From Pseudothermotoga sp. (GTDB lineage: Bacteria > Thermotogota > Thermotogae > Thermotogales > DSM-5069): DNA of 64,000 nt. Under the pieces are notes generated by a model. That model searched no databases. It saw nothing but the letters and a program-made list of their open reading frames with translations, and was not told the origin of the DNA. The stretch lies in assembly GCA_025060105.1 (NCBI GenBank), contig JANXCS010000002.1, positions 124,001-188,000 on the forward strand. The letters are read 5' to 3'. Numbering within the stretch: the first letter of the stretch is position 1; each line of letters starts with the position of its first letter. Shown piece by piece: positions 34,193-42,812 of this stretch. The position numbers and the translations under genes were made by a program.

Positions 34193-34992
34193 AGGTTTTC
34201 GTGTTCGATTTGGACGGAACAATCCTCGTTGATTCGCACAATATTCATCCTTCAAACTTGAGAGCTATAAACATTTTGTTGAATAAAAACAAAAAGATCG
34301 TTTTTGCCAGTGGGAGAATGCTCCCATCCGTTCGGAAGTTATTGAAACGCCATTTCGACCTAGAATTTCCAGTGATAGCGTACAATGGTTCTGTGGTATG
34401 GACACCTCAGTTGGGAAAGATAATGGAACTCAGAATCGATCCAATGCGGGCAGTGGAAATAGTTGAGGCTCTCAGAGAGTTGAAAATACACAGGCAAGCC
34501 TATGTGAACGATGAACTCGTCGTCGAGGAAAACAATAAAGAAGCAAGAGCTTACAGTGAGCACGCCGATGTAGAACTCACATTCACAGATGATCTAGCAA
34601 AACTAGTGGCAAAGTGCGGTGCAACAAAGTTACTCGCTATTGCTGAGCCAGAGAGATTAGACATGATAATTCCTGTACTGAGGAGAACTTTTCCAGATGT
34701 TCTCATCTTCAAATCTTTTAGCAATTATCTTGACTTTGTTCCGTCTCAAACAGACAAAGGGCGCGCACTGAAACTACTTGCCGAGAGATTGGGATTCGAT
34801 CTTTCAGAAACAATGGCGTTCGGAGATAACGATAATGATGTACCCTTGTTCAAGTGTGCTGGGCTCAGCGTGGCTGTGCGAAACGGAACTAAAGCTTTAA
34901 AGGAGGTGGCAGACGTCATTGTGGATGAAAATTTTCTTGGTGGTCCTGGTAACTTCGTGCTTGATTTGCTCGAACTCGGTCTACTCGATTGA
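34189..34992 (+). CDS. HAD-superfamily Cof-type sugar-phosphate phosphatase
   Basis: 267 residues from TTG behind GGGAGGGAG. Motif I FDLDGTILVD at residue 4, motif II ASGRM, motif III Lys in QTDKGRALKLLA and motif IV FGDNDNDVPLF near residue 208 show an active HAD hydrolase with a type IIB cap. The substrate is probably a sugar phosphate or nucleotide. Its last 75 bases overlap a longer possible upstream extension of the following frame, judged a shadow. Confidence 0.85.
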   Translation: MKVFVFDLDGTILVDSHNIHPSNLRAINILLNKNKKIVFASGRMLPSVRKLLKRHFDLEFPVIAYNGSVVWTPQLGKIMELRIDPMRAVEIVEALRELKIHRQAYVNDELVVEENNKEARAYSEHADVELTFTDDLAKLVAKCGATKLLAIAEPERLDMIIPVLRRTFPDVLIFKSFSNYLDFVPSQTDKGRALKLLAERLGFDLSETMAFGDNDNDVPLFKCAGLSVAVRNGTKALKEVADVIVDENFLGGPGNFVLDLLELGLLD

Positions 34993-35695
34993 ACTTCGTA
35001 CTGATCTCTCGACTTGCCAAAGTGAGTGTGTTTTGTTCATACCTCTACAAACGCTTTTGAAGGACGTTTCTCTTCTCTCTCTAGGTTGCAATCAAAACTT
35101 GGAGATTGCGAGAGACGCTTCTTACGCTGCTGGTATGCTAGCACGTTCCCACGGATTTGAGTATGTGGTTTTTGGGACATTGGATGTTCTCACAGATAAT
35201 GATCCGATGCCTTTGCACAAGATCTCACGCTCGCCCTTCATCACAGCACAAGTACTTTCCTACATGATCGAGGGATTCCTTTCAGCAGGTGTGGTACCCA
35301 TACTGAATGCGACCACCAAGATCAATGTGGACCTGATCAAAGCATTACTGAACAGAAAAATTTCTTGTCCTGCCCTCGTCGACAATGAAGAAAAAGTAAG
35401 ATATCTGCGTGATCAAGGTTTCAACGTCACATTCGTGACAGTCCAAGGCCACGTACTTGGAAGGTTACCGACTTTGAATGTGAAACCTCCTGTGGATGTT
35501 AGCGAAGTGGAACGAATCAGGAAAAAAGTCCTGGAAGGCGCGATTGTTTTGCTGAACCGTTCTGTGAACAAAATCTCGGTGAACAATCCTTTTGAAAGGG
35601 CCGGAGTTCTGGTTTTCGCCGATGAAGAATGGTTGATCAAACTGGCAGAGCAAGTTCTCAGAGGCGAAAGACCTTCAACTGGTAGACTTCCTTGA
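34989..35695 (+). CDS. Degenerate GH3 / NagZ-like protein with uncertain start or frameshift
   Basis: The readable frame contains QNLEIARDASYAAGMLARSHGFEYVVFGTLDVLTDNDPMP and ITAQVLSYMIEGFLSAGVVPIL, like the N-terminal barrel of GH3 beta-N-acetylglucosaminidases, but the KHFPGH segment is replaced and the protein is only about 220-235 residues. The coupled TTG at 34989 (overlapping the previous TGA) opens a different frame, MNFVLISRLAKVSVF, joined to the main frame only by a -1 shift at the T-run 35031-35034. Otherwise the start is TTG 35033 or an in-frame TTG at 34919. Probably non-catalytic. Confidence 0.45.
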
Positions 35696-36157
35696 TACTA
35701 AACAGATCGCTATTGCTGAAACGCCTTCGTTCACTTCGAAACCCAAATTGTTGGCACTTTTGAACTTAATGTTGATGACTTCTACCGAGGTCTTCAAAGC
35801 TCTTGACAATGTTTCCACCATTTTATTTCTGTAAGACGACAGTTTCAACAATCCACAAATCACAGTCACATCTACGTTCACGATCGACCAACCATCTTCT
35901 TTCAGCAGATCATACACTCGCTCGAGCATGAGCAAACTCGAAGCACCGCGCCAGTTTTCACTCTGGTCGAAATATTCACCTATATCTCCCATACCAGTAG
36001 CTCCAAGGAGTGCATCTATTAAAGCATGACAAACAACATCTGCATCGGAATGACCTTCGAGCCCAATATCTTCACTCACAACTACCCCGCCTAGAACCAT
36101 CCGTCCAGATTTCTTGACAGGATGTCTGTCAGTACCAATACCCACTCTGAAATTCAT
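35675..36157 (-). CDS. ispF: 2-C-methyl-D-erythritol 2,4-cyclodiphosphate synthase
   Basis: 160 residues. RVGIGTDRHPV (metal Asp and His), HSDADVVCHALIDALLGATGMGDIGEYF and KATE-like SANNLGFEVNEGVSAIAICLV are the IspF signatures. It forms the cyclic diphosphate in the MEP isoprenoid pathway as a zinc trimer. The start overlaps the dnaB stop, and the 3' end overlaps the convergent GH3-like gene by 21 bases. Confidence 0.95.
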   Translation of the reverse strand: MNFRVGIGTDRHPVKKSGRMVLGGVVVSEDIGLEGHSDADVVCHALIDALLGATGMGDIGEYFDQSENWRGASSLLMLERVYDLLKEDGWSIVNVDVTVICGLLKLSSYRNKMVETLSRALKTSVEVINIKFKSANNLGFEVNEGVSAIAICLVSRKSTS

Positions 36158-37506
36158 TCACCTTCGACCCTTTCCATCTCATAGAATGATGCTGTCTGGG
36201 GCTCAAACATAAGTTTCACAGTTCCTATGGGGCCATTTCTTTGCTTACCTATGATTATTTCCGCTTCGTGAGGTTCCTGAAGTTTCTCGGTTTTTTTGTA
36301 GTACTCTTCACGATAAATGAACAACACCGTGTCGGCATCTTGTTCTATCGCACCTGATTCTCTCAAATCACTCAATCTCGGTTTTTTTTCTTCCCGAGTC
36401 TCTACAGCCCGTGACAATTGCGATAATGCGATGACAGCTATGTTAAGTTCCCTTGCAAGCAATTTCAAAGATCTCGAAATCTCGGATATCTCCTGTTGTC
36501 TACTTTCGTGACTACCACCTCGAGTGTGCATCAACTGAAGATAGTCAACAAAAATCGCATCAACATTGTATTCTCTTTTCATTCGCCTTGTTTTCGCGCG
36601 AAGCGTCCTCGGATCCAGTGAAGGTTCATCATCGACTATGATGTTGGCCTTGTACAATCTCGAAGCGCCCACCGTGAGTCTTTCCCATTCCTGATCGCTC
36701 AGATACCCTGTTCTTATTTTGTGCAAGTCGACTCTCGATTCACTGCATAAAAGCCTTTGTGCGAGTTGTTCTTTTGACATTTCTAAGCTGAATATACCCA
36801 CGGAAAGGTTAAACTTGACAGCCATGTTCCTTGCGATGGTGAGCGCGAATGCCGTTTTGCCAACTGAAGGTCTTGCAGCGATGATGATGAGATCTGATTT
36901 GTGAAATCCGGAAGTTTGTCGGTCCAAATTTCTAAAACCAGTCGGTAACCCGCTGACAACAGCACCTGGTTCAACGAGTGAAGAACTCTTTAACCTCAAC
37001 TCTTCAAGGTTCTCGAACACAGCGTGCATTATCGTGCCTATATGATCGTATGTTTTCGTGGCCCTCGATTCTGCTATATCGAAGACTACCCTTTCAGCTT
37101 CATCCAGGATTTCGTCAACCTCACGCTCTTCATAAGCTGATTCAACGATGTTCCTTCCAGCCACAATCAAACTTCGAAGAATCGACTTGTCACGCACTAT
37201 CTTAGCGTAGTGCATCGCATGCGCCGAGGTTGGAACCGCCTCAGCAAGCCTTGCGACATCAAGCTCGCTTCCAACAAACTTCATTTGACCGTTTTTCTTC
37301 AATTCCTCACAAACTGAGAGTACATCGATGGGTTCACCTCTTTCATACAGTTTCTCCATGACAGAGAATATCGCCTGATGCTTCTTCGAGTAGAAATCGG
37401 TACTCCTGAGAATCTCCATCACATCGTTCACCACGCTCGGATCGATCAATATACTACCGAGTACAGCTTCCTCAGCTTCCAAGTTGTGTGGAGGTACGAG
37501 CGGCAC
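36154..37506 (-). CDS. dnaB: Replicative DNA helicase DnaB
   Basis: 450 residues, GTG start with GGGGTGATC upstream. N-terminal collar domain PPHNLEAEEAVLGSILIDPSVV; RecA-like C-terminal domain with GLPTGFRNLDRQTSGF, Walker A ARPSVGKTAFAL near residue 215, Walker B IFVDYLQLMH near 318, SQLSRAVETREEKKPRLSDLRESGAIEQDAD. It unwinds DNA at the fork as a hexamer. No intein. Transcribed downstream of tRNA-Ala with a terminator between. Confidence 0.96.
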   Translation of the reverse strand: MPLVPPHNLEAEEAVLGSILIDPSVVNDVMEILRSTDFYSKKHQAIFSVMEKLYERGEPIDVLSVCEELKKNGQMKFVGSELDVARLAEAVPTSAHAMHYAKIVRDKSILRSLIVAGRNIVESAYEEREVDEILDEAERVVFDIAESRATKTYDHIGTIMHAVFENLEELRLKSSSLVEPGAVVSGLPTGFRNLDRQTSGFHKSDLIIIAARPSVGKTAFALTIARNMAVKFNLSVGIFSLEMSKEQLAQRLLCSESRVDLHKIRTGYLSDQEWERLTVGASRLYKANIIVDDEPSLDPRTLRAKTRRMKREYNVDAIFVDYLQLMHTRGGSHESRQQEISEISRSLKLLARELNIAVIALSQLSRAVETREEKKPRLSDLRESGAIEQDADTVLFIYREEYYKKTEKLQEPHEAEIIIGKQRNGPIGTVKLMFEPQTASFYEMERVEGE

Positions 37507-37534
37507 AGAAGATCACCCCAATGTAATGATACAG

Positions 37535-37557
37535 AAAAACGGGGCAACTTCGCCCCG
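37535..37557 (-). terminator. Intrinsic terminator of tRNA-Ala(CGC)
   Basis: Minus-strand stem CGGGGC/GCCCCG with 6-base loop GAAGTT followed by TTTTT, just after the tRNA 3' end and before dnaB. Confidence 0.75.
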
Positions 37558-37559
37558 CT

Positions 37560-37635
37560 TGGTGGAGCCGATGGGATTCGAACCCACGACTTCTACCTTG
37601 CGAAGGTAGCGCTCTCCCAGCTGAGCTACGGCCCC
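37560..37635 (-). tRNA. tRNA-Ala (anticodon CGC)
   Basis: Acceptor GGGGCCG/CGGCTCC, D-stem GCTC/GAGC, anticodon stem CTACC/GGTAG with loop TTCGCAA giving CGC, T-arm GTGGG-TTCGAAT-CCCAT, discriminator A and encoded CCA. Confidence 0.95.
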
Positions 37636-37645
37636 GGCGATTGTA

Positions 37646-37674
37646 ATTATAGAACAACAGTTCAAACAATGCAA
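37646..37674 (-). promoter_or_regulatory. Promoter of tRNA-Ala(CGC)
   Basis: Minus strand: TTGCAT (37669-37674), 17-base spacer, TATAAT (37646-37651), ending 10 bases before the tRNA 5' end. Confidence 0.65.
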
Positions 37675-37750
37675 GTGGCCCATCGCAGATCAACACTCGC
37701 CAATCCTATGCGATAATTTTGTTGATAAAACTTCATCGCGAGGTGATTTT

Positions 37751-38236
37751 ATGAACATTGAAGTGGTACAAGTCAACATACCTGAGGGTGCAAACGTTAT
37801 CATAGGTCATTCACATTTTATCAAAACTGTCGAAGACATCTACGAGGTGGTTATGACAACCAATCCCAACATGAAATTTGGTCTCGCTTTCAACGAAGCA
37901 AGTGGGCCTTGTTTGGTGAGGTTCGAGGGTAATGATCAAGCACTCATCGACGCGGCAATCGATAATGCAAAAAGGATCGGCGCTGGACACCTCTTTGTCT
38001 TGATAATCAGAAATGGTTACCCGATCAGCATACTCAACCAAATCAAGAACGTTCAAGAAGTTTGTAGGATCTTCGCCGCAACTGCCAATCCTTTACAAGT
38101 TTTGGTTGTACAGACTGATCAAGGAAGAGCTGTGATAGGTGTCGTGGATGGATTTGCCGTTAAAGGTGTTGAGAGCGATAAGGACAGAGAATGGAGGCAT
38201 AACTTTCTCAGACAGGTCACTAAATACAAAAAGTAA
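37751..38236 (+). CDS. Adenosine-specific kinase family protein (PF04008)
   Basis: 161 residues, ATG behind GCGAGGTGAT. The whole protein is one domain with [79 protein letters not shown] and [24 protein letters not shown]. It matches a small prokaryotic family annotated as adenosine-specific kinase on structural grounds; the true activity is poorly established. Monocistronic: it is followed by an intrinsic terminator. Confidence 0.8.
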   Translation: MNIEVVQVNIPEGANVIIGHSHFIKTVEDIYEVVMTTNPNMKFGLAFNEASGPCLVRFEGNDQALIDAAIDNAKRIGAGHLFVLIIRNGYPISILNQIKNVQEVCRIFAATANPLQVLVVQTDQGRAVIGVVDGFAVKGVESDKDREWRHNFLRQVTKYKK

Positions 38237-38260
38237 AAAGACGAGTCTCCAAATGAGCTT

Positions 38261-38283
38261 ACCCGCCCTTAGGCGGGTTTTTC
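38261..38283 (+). terminator. Intrinsic terminator after the adenosine-kinase-like gene
   Basis: Stem ACCCGCC/GGCGGGT with loop CTTA followed by TTTTT. The AT-rich stretch 38286-38384 beyond it holds no recognised feature. Confidence 0.85.
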
Positions 38284-38384
38284 TGTGCATTGAAAAAATC
38301 CAAGGTTGTAGTTCATATAATTTCATATTATTCTTTGTTATTCACTATTAATTGATACTTGATATCCATATTTTTTATATGGAC

Positions 38385-38413
38385 TTGACAAATTTTGAAG
38401 GTAGTGGTAAGAT
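38385..38413 (+). promoter_or_regulatory. Strong promoter of a small orphan gene
   Basis: Perfect -35 TTGACA (38385-38390), 17-base spacer, extended -10 TGGTAAGAT with TAAGAT at 38408-38413. Confidence 0.7.
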
Positions 38414-38432
38414 TTTTATCGGAGGTGAGAGT

Positions 38433-38600
38433 ATGATGATGGAATATCTGTTGGCAAAGATCAGATGGGAAGAACTCATCAAAGAAGCAGAGAGAGAAAG
38501 ACTGCTAAAGACAACAAAAAATCAGTTCAAAGTCCTATTTGGCTCAAACACCCAAGATGAAAAAGCAAAACAAGATGAAAAATCGAAGATCAATGTCTGA
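38433..38600 (+). CDS. Orphan small charged protein, 55 residues
   Basis: ATG at 38433 with GGAGGTGA at 38421-38428 and a consensus promoter just upstream, so expression is well supported. The predicted protein MMMEYLLAKIRWEELIKEA is one amphipathic helix rich in Lys/Glu, ending in a highly charged tail (TQDEKAKQDEKSKINV). No signal or membrane segment. I know no family. It could be a small regulator or a protein-binding peptide. No terminator is visible before the MFS gene, which has its own promoter. Confidence 0.6.
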   Translation: MMMEYLLAKIRWEELIKEAERERLLKTTKNQFKVLFGSNTQDEKAKQDEKSKINV

Positions 38601-38616
38601 GCCTCAAAGTTGGAAC

Positions 38617-38646
38617 TTGCACACGTTGCACCCGTAGTTCTATAAT
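38617..38646 (+). promoter_or_regulatory. Promoter for the MFS gene (leaderless arrangement)
   Basis: TTGCAC (38617-38622), 18-base spacer, perfect TATAAT (38641-38646). The ATG begins 6 bases later, at the expected transcription start. Confidence 0.5.
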
Positions 38647-38652
38647 CATTAC

Positions 38653-39777
38653 ATGACACGATCGAAGCTTGTACCTCTACTGGTCGAGTTTTTAGTTTAT
38701 GCACTTCTCGCATGCATGACTCTGTTGAGTCAATATTTTGTACACATTGATCTTCCACCATCTTTCGTGGGCATTTTGATGGCTTTACCATCTATCAACG
38801 CACTTTGGGCGAATCAGCTTTATTTTCTGATGACGTACAAGACTAATCTCAAACGAGTTGTTTTTCTCTCAACAGTAGCTGGTATTGTTTCACTTTGGCT
38901 ACTTTTTATTTCGAGAAATCCCTTGCCAATATTCGTTTTTTGCTTTTTGTTGATGCTCTCTCAAGGTGGTTTGGTTCCGTTGTTGGAATCTTCGTTGATC
39001 GAGCTGGCTAGTCGTTCCAATTTTCCCTATGGAAAGATCAGACTTTTCGGCACTCTAGGTTATGCAATAACAGCCTTTTTCGCCGGTAGTTTCATGTCCA
39101 AGAACTTCATTGTGTTGTTCGTGGTTTATTCGATCTTGTTCTTTTTGACCGAATTTACTGTGCAAAAGAGTGAGCTCAGTATAGAATTCCATCGGAGACC
39201 GTCAGTACATACGATCGACAAAAGGTTTTTCGTTCTCTTTCTGATCGTGACATTGTCAGTTGGTTTTAACCTTTTCAACACAGTTTTCTTGCCGGTTCTC
39301 GTTAGATCCAAGCGATTCCACCCAACGAGCGTCGGTTTGAGCTTATCACTCATGGCGTTGAGTGAGCTTCCTTTTCTTTTGCTCGCCGATCGCGTAGTGA
39401 AGAAAGTGGGGGAACTCAAGTTGCTGTTCAGTGCCATTTTCGTTGTGGGTTTGAGGTTAGCGTTGGCTTCGATGGTGAAGAACGAATCTCAGTTGATCTT
39501 GATACAACTGCTTCATGGTTGGACATACATAGTGATCTATTACACAACGTTGTTTTTGATGAGAAAAAATCTTTCAGTACAAACACTCCAGAGCATGCAG
39601 ATAGTTTTTTGGACATCGTTACAAGGTATAGGACCTCTGATGGGCTCGAGCATCGGAGGTTTAGTGATAGAGAATCTAGGAGCAGAAACTACTTACTTGA
39701 TCTTTGGCGTATTTGCCATGTCACTGACTAGTTTTGGCTGGTATTTCAAAAAAACGCTTTCTGAAACGGGGGGTTAA
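38653..39777 (+). CDS. Major facilitator superfamily transporter
   Basis: 374 residues with about 11-12 predicted membrane helices. The segment SSLIELASRSNFPYGKIRLFGTLGYAITAFFAGSF near residues 115-150 is typical of the MFS_1-like/nucleoside-symporter group, and the C-terminal half repeats the pattern (GIGPLMGSSIGGLVIENLGAETTYLIFG). The substrate is unknown. The ATG lies 6 bases after TATAAT without ribosome site, suggesting a leaderless transcript. The next gene starts 3 bases after the stop. Confidence 0.78.
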   Translation: MTRSKLVPLLVEFLVYALLACMTLLSQYFVHIDLPPSFVGILMALPSINALWANQLYFLMTYKTNLKRVVFLSTVAGIVSLWLLFISRNPLPIFVFCFLLMLSQGGLVPLLESSLIELASRSNFPYGKIRLFGTLGYAITAFFAGSFMSKNFIVLFVVYSILFFLTEFTVQKSELSIEFHRRPSVHTIDKRFFVLFLIVTLSVGFNLFNTVFLPVLVRSKRFHPTSVGLSLSLMALSELPFLLLADRVVKKVGELKLLFSAIFVVGLRLALASMVKNESQLILIQLLHGWTYIVIYYTTLFLMRKNLSVQTLQSMQIVFWTSLQGIGPLMGSSIGGLVIENLGAETTYLIFGVFAMSLTSFGWYFKKTLSETGG

Positions 39778-39779
39778 AA

Positions 39780-40535
39780 GTGGAGCAGTTCGTAAGAAAG
39801 TTGAGGAGTTGGATGAAGTCTCCTGATCTGGACACACTTCAGAAACTGATATGCGTCCAACCACATCCAGACGATGCAGATATATCCATGGGTGCGACCG
39901 TGGCAAAGCTTTCAGAAAAGGGTGTCAAGATTTACTACATCAGTGTGACAGATGGTAGTGCGGGAACACGTGACGAATCCCTTTTGGGTCAGAGGCTCGC
40001 AGAGATCAGGAAAAAAGAACAAGAGAAAGCTGGGGAAATTCTGGGAGTACACGAACTGATCTGGTTAGATTTCGAAGATCTCGGTGATTATTCTTTAGAA
40101 CAAGTACGCAGCAAAATAGTTGGTATCATTAGAAAGATCGAACCCGACGCGGTATTCACAGTTGATCCGTTCGCACCTTACGAAGTGCACCCAGATCATA
40201 TAAAATGCGGTATGTCTGTTGCTCAAGCCGTGAGCCTGTATAAACTACCTAAGTTGCTTCCAGGAACTTCGAGCCATGATGTGGCGATCGTGGGATTCTT
40301 CAATACTCCTTTTCCAAACACGTTTTACCCTGTCGAGAGAAAACATTTGGATAAGAAATTCCAAGCAATATCACAGCACAAAAGTCAATTCGATGAGAAA
40401 ACGCTTCAAATGCTATTTTTCTATCTCACAGAGAAAAGCAAAGGATACGCTCTTGAAGAGAATAAATTTGTAGAGGTTTTTAAACTGCTCCCACCGACAG
40501 CACTCCATGTAATGAGTGAAGCATACTTGCTTTGA
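39780..40535 (+). CDS. PIG-L/LmbE family deacetylase
   Basis: 251 residues from GTG. VQPHPDDADISMGATVAKLSEKGVKIYYISVTDGSAGT contains the zinc-binding HPDD, and HPDHIKCG supplies the third ligand. The family removes N-acetyl groups from GlcNAc-type sugars (GlcNAc-PI, bacillithiol and mycothiol precursors, chitooligosaccharides). The pairing with an MFS permease suggests use of an imported acetylated compound. No signal peptide. Confidence 0.85.
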   Translation: MEQFVRKLRSWMKSPDLDTLQKLICVQPHPDDADISMGATVAKLSEKGVKIYYISVTDGSAGTRDESLLGQRLAEIRKKEQEKAGEILGVHELIWLDFEDLGDYSLEQVRSKIVGIIRKIEPDAVFTVDPFAPYEVHPDHIKCGMSVAQAVSLYKLPKLLPGTSSHDVAIVGFFNTPFPNTFYPVERKHLDKKFQAISQHKSQFDEKTLQMLFFYLTEKSKGYALEENKFVEVFKLLPPTALHVMSEAYLL

Positions 40536-40571
40536 ACTTTTTTCATCTGGGGTGAGTCACCAAAATTGGAG

Positions 40572-40577
40572 TATAAT
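40572..40577 (+). promoter_or_regulatory. -10 box of the tmRNA gene
   Basis: Perfect TATAAT 16 bases before the mature tmRNA 5' end, leaving a short leader for RNase P. The -35 is weak. Confidence 0.5.
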
Positions 40578-40592
40578 TAAAATTGGTATTGT

Positions 40593-40950
40593 GGGGGCGA
40601 ACGGGTTCGACGGGTGTGAGATCCCCCGAGAAGCGAGCCGAGGTCTCCACTACCTCGTTAAAAAAGTGGAAGTAAAAAGAAGTGCCAACTACGAAATGGC
40701 TCTCGCTGCCTAATAGAGGATAGGCAGCCGTCCCCCGTGAGGTCTGACCGGCGCCCACGGAAGGGGCGTGAGAAAGCCGGTTAACCACCGAAAGTACCGC
40801 CCTGGACTTTCGGTTGGTATGAAAGGGGCTATGGTTCGAGAGGGCCTGCCTGTGGGCACTTTCGAACCGAAAAACAAACACAGGCTGCGCTCGGAGACGC
40901 TCGGGGGTACTCACATTCGGACGGGGGTTCGATTCCCCCCGCCTCCACCA
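40593..40950 (+). ncRNA. ssrA: tmRNA (SsrA)
   Basis: The 5' GGGGGCGAACGGGTTCGACG and the 3' GGGGTTCGATTCCCCCCGCC then TCCACCA are the conserved tRNA-like ends, with acceptor GGGGGCG/CGCCTCC. The tag frame 40684-40713 reads ANYEMALAA then TAA TAG, with the usual hydrophobic ALAA end recognised by ClpXP and SmpB-dependent resumption. GC-rich pseudoknot segments follow (for example GGCGCC and CCGGTTAACC). About 358 bases, normal size. Confidence 0.96.
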
Positions 40951-40953
40951 ATA

Positions 40954-41607
40954 TTAGTATTTTCTCCAGCTACCCACATAAATGGCTCCGTGGTTTCCAG
41001 CTCTTCTTCCTGCAACATCGGCCTCTTCAAAGGGAGGTATTGCGTTTGGGGAGAGAAAGATAGCTTCCCTTTCGGCCTCGCACATTCCTAGTAGTTCAAT
41101 CAGATCTTCCTTCGTATAAAAACGTGCTCGATTCCATGGTTCTGTACCCTTATCACCAAGCCTTCGGTAGAGAGCAACCCATGAGGATAAAGCGTTGAGG
41201 ATACCAACTATGAGAATTCCGTTCTTTTTTAAAACCCTCATCGACTCGCTCAGAGTTTTTCGAACGTCTTGAACAAATTCCAGCACTGTGAACAGAAGAA
41301 CCACATCAAAGCTTTCATTCTCTAAAGGTAATTCTTCTCCCCTGGCACAGATCCATCTCGCCCAAGGCGCATTCTTTTTCCCAATTTCTAACATCCGTAT
41401 CGACGGTTCGATCGCGACGACTTCTGAGTATCTGAACCTTCTCAACCACCAGCCAGTGCCAGCTCCAACTTCGAGAAATTTCTCACCTGCAGGTAAAAGG
41501 TCTCTAAGTATTTTCTCCTCTTCTTTGATGATGAAAGAGCCAAGAGGAGTCTCGTACCAACTATCATAGCTTTCCGCTAGATTTGCAAAAGGATCATTGA
41601 GATTCAT
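40954..41607 (-). CDS. Class I SAM-dependent methyltransferase
   Basis: 217 residues from the ATG at 41607 that overlaps the permease stop (ATGA); the longer frame is a shadow. FLEVGAGTGWWLRRF near residue 48 is SAM motif I, AIEPSIRMLEIGKK motif post I, FDVVLLFTVLEFVQD motif II/III and VLKKNGILIVGI motif post III. The beginning NLNDPFANLAESYDSWYETPLG is typical of UbiE/COQ5-like methyltransferases. Last gene of the MacAB operon; its target is unknown. Confidence 0.8.
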   Translation of the reverse strand: MNLNDPFANLAESYDSWYETPLGSFIIKEEEKILRDLLPAGEKFLEVGAGTGWWLRRFRYSEVVAIEPSIRMLEIGKKNAPWARWICARGEELPLENESFDVVLLFTVLEFVQDVRKTLSESMRVLKKNGILIVGILNALSSWVALYRRLGDKGTEPWNRARFYTKEDLIELLGMCEAEREAIFLSPNAIPPFEEADVAGRRAGNHGAIYVGSWRKY

Positions 41608-42812
41608 TCGTATCTGAGGGCTTCCACAGGATTGAGTTTCGAAGCCCTCACAGCTGGCCATACGCCAAAAAACAATCCTACGAGCACCGAAACAGAAACC
41701 GCTATGAAGACTACCGTTGGGGTCACAACGGTTCGAATGGAACCCACACTCGCGATCAGCTTGGAAAGGCCAAAACCCGCCGCAATGCCGAGCAAGCCTG
41801 CAACAAAGGTTAATACGATCGATTCGAGCAAGAACTGAATTAATATGTGCCTTCTGCTAGCACCTATTGCTTTTCTCACACCTATTTCTCTCGTTCTCTC
41901 GGTAACGGTGACCAACATTATGTTCATGATACCGATCCCGCCAACGAGTAAAGAGATGCCTGCAATACTACCGAGCATAAAACTCAACATCGTCATAGTT
42001 TGATTCACAGTCTCGAGCAATGCATCTTGACTGATTATGCGGTATCTCTCTTCATTCTGGAATTTCTCAAAGAGAATTGAATCTATCTCTGAAACTGCTT
42101 GTGCCGCCAAGGTTTCCGAAACTGCCTGTGCGACTATCATGGAAACGTTTTTCCGTCTGAATAGCCTATTTTCAGCGGATGAAAAAGGAACCAAAATGGA
42201 TCTGTCTGGATTCAGGAACAGAAGATTTCCACTCTTTTCGAGCACACCAACAACAACGTAAGACTGTCTCATTGAACCACTTGTAATTCTTATCGTTTGA
42301 CCCAGCGCATTTCCATCTGGGAACAATTGGTCAGCCACTTCTTTGCCTATCACCGCGACGCGACGTCTGCCCCTTTCATCCGATTCATCGAAGAAACTTC
42401 CTTGAGCAAGTTTTATATTCAACATGTTGAACAGAACTGACCTTGAAGCCAATACTGTTGCCATAGCGTTTTGCCTCTCGTACTGTACAACAAAGTTTCC
42501 TTGTTGAACGGGAGTAACGTGTAGCACCGAAGGGCATGCTTGAGCTATTTTATCAGCATCTTCCTTTTCCAAAACCTCAGTCAATGCGATCGCAGTCCTT
42601 CCACCGCCACCTCTGGTGAAACCAGGTGAGATCAGTATCAAATTCGAACCTATAGCAGTCAAGGTTTGCCTGATACTTCTGCTCGTACCCTCGGCGACGG
42701 AGACAACACCTATAACCGCTGCAACGCCTATGATTATCCCAATCATAGAAAGAGCCGCACGAAGCTTGTTGTGGGAAATCGAGCGAAAGGCTTCTTTCAG
42801 CATGTCAAGCAC
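41604..42812 (-). CDS. MacB-type ABC transporter permease
   Basis: 402 residues. N-terminal helix, MacB periplasmic core domain (about 45-240) and FtsX domain with three helices (GGIGIMNIMLVTVTERTREIGVRKAIGAS near 295-325). The ending KLNPVEALRYE is the classic signature. The ATPase is a separate gene upstream, overlapping by 8 bases, as in split MacB systems. With the MacA-like adaptor and TolC-like proteins it should form an efflux or lipoprotein-export complex. Confidence 0.88.
   Translation of the reverse strand: MLDMLKEAFRSISHNKLRAALSMIGIIIGVAAVIGVVSVAEGTSRSIRQTLTAIGSNLILISPGFTRGGGGRTAIALTEVLEKEDADKIAQACPSVLHVTPVQQGNFVVQYERQNAMATVLASRSVLFNMLNIKLAQGSFFDESDERGRRRVAVIGKEVADQLFPDGNALGQTIRITSGSMRQSYVVVGVLEKSGNLLFLNPDRSILVPFSSAENRLFRRKNVSMIVAQAVSETLAAQAVSEIDSILFEKFQNEERYRIISQDALLETVNQTMTMLSFMLGSIAGISLLVGGIGIMNIMLVTVTERTREIGVRKAIGASRRHILIQFLLESIVLTFVAGLLGIAAGFGLSKLIASVGSIRTVVTPTVVFIAVSVSVLVGLFFGVWPAVRASKLNPVEALRYE

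Noticed and set aside
34919-34992. In-frame extension with signal-peptide-like MWMKIFLVVLVTSC ahead of the GH3-like protein
   Set aside because: It is a second frame of the conserved HAD C-terminus; the AAAGGAGGT before it encodes the conserved Lys-Glu-Val of that protein and is 12 bases from the TTG. Kept only as an alternative start.
40543-40914. 123-residue antisense frame through tmRNA
   Set aside because: Explained entirely by the tmRNA sequence.
40768-41091. 107-residue open frame overlapping the tmRNA and the methyltransferase 3' end
   Set aside because: It lies in the structured RNA gene and opposes a real coding region; composition follows the RNA.
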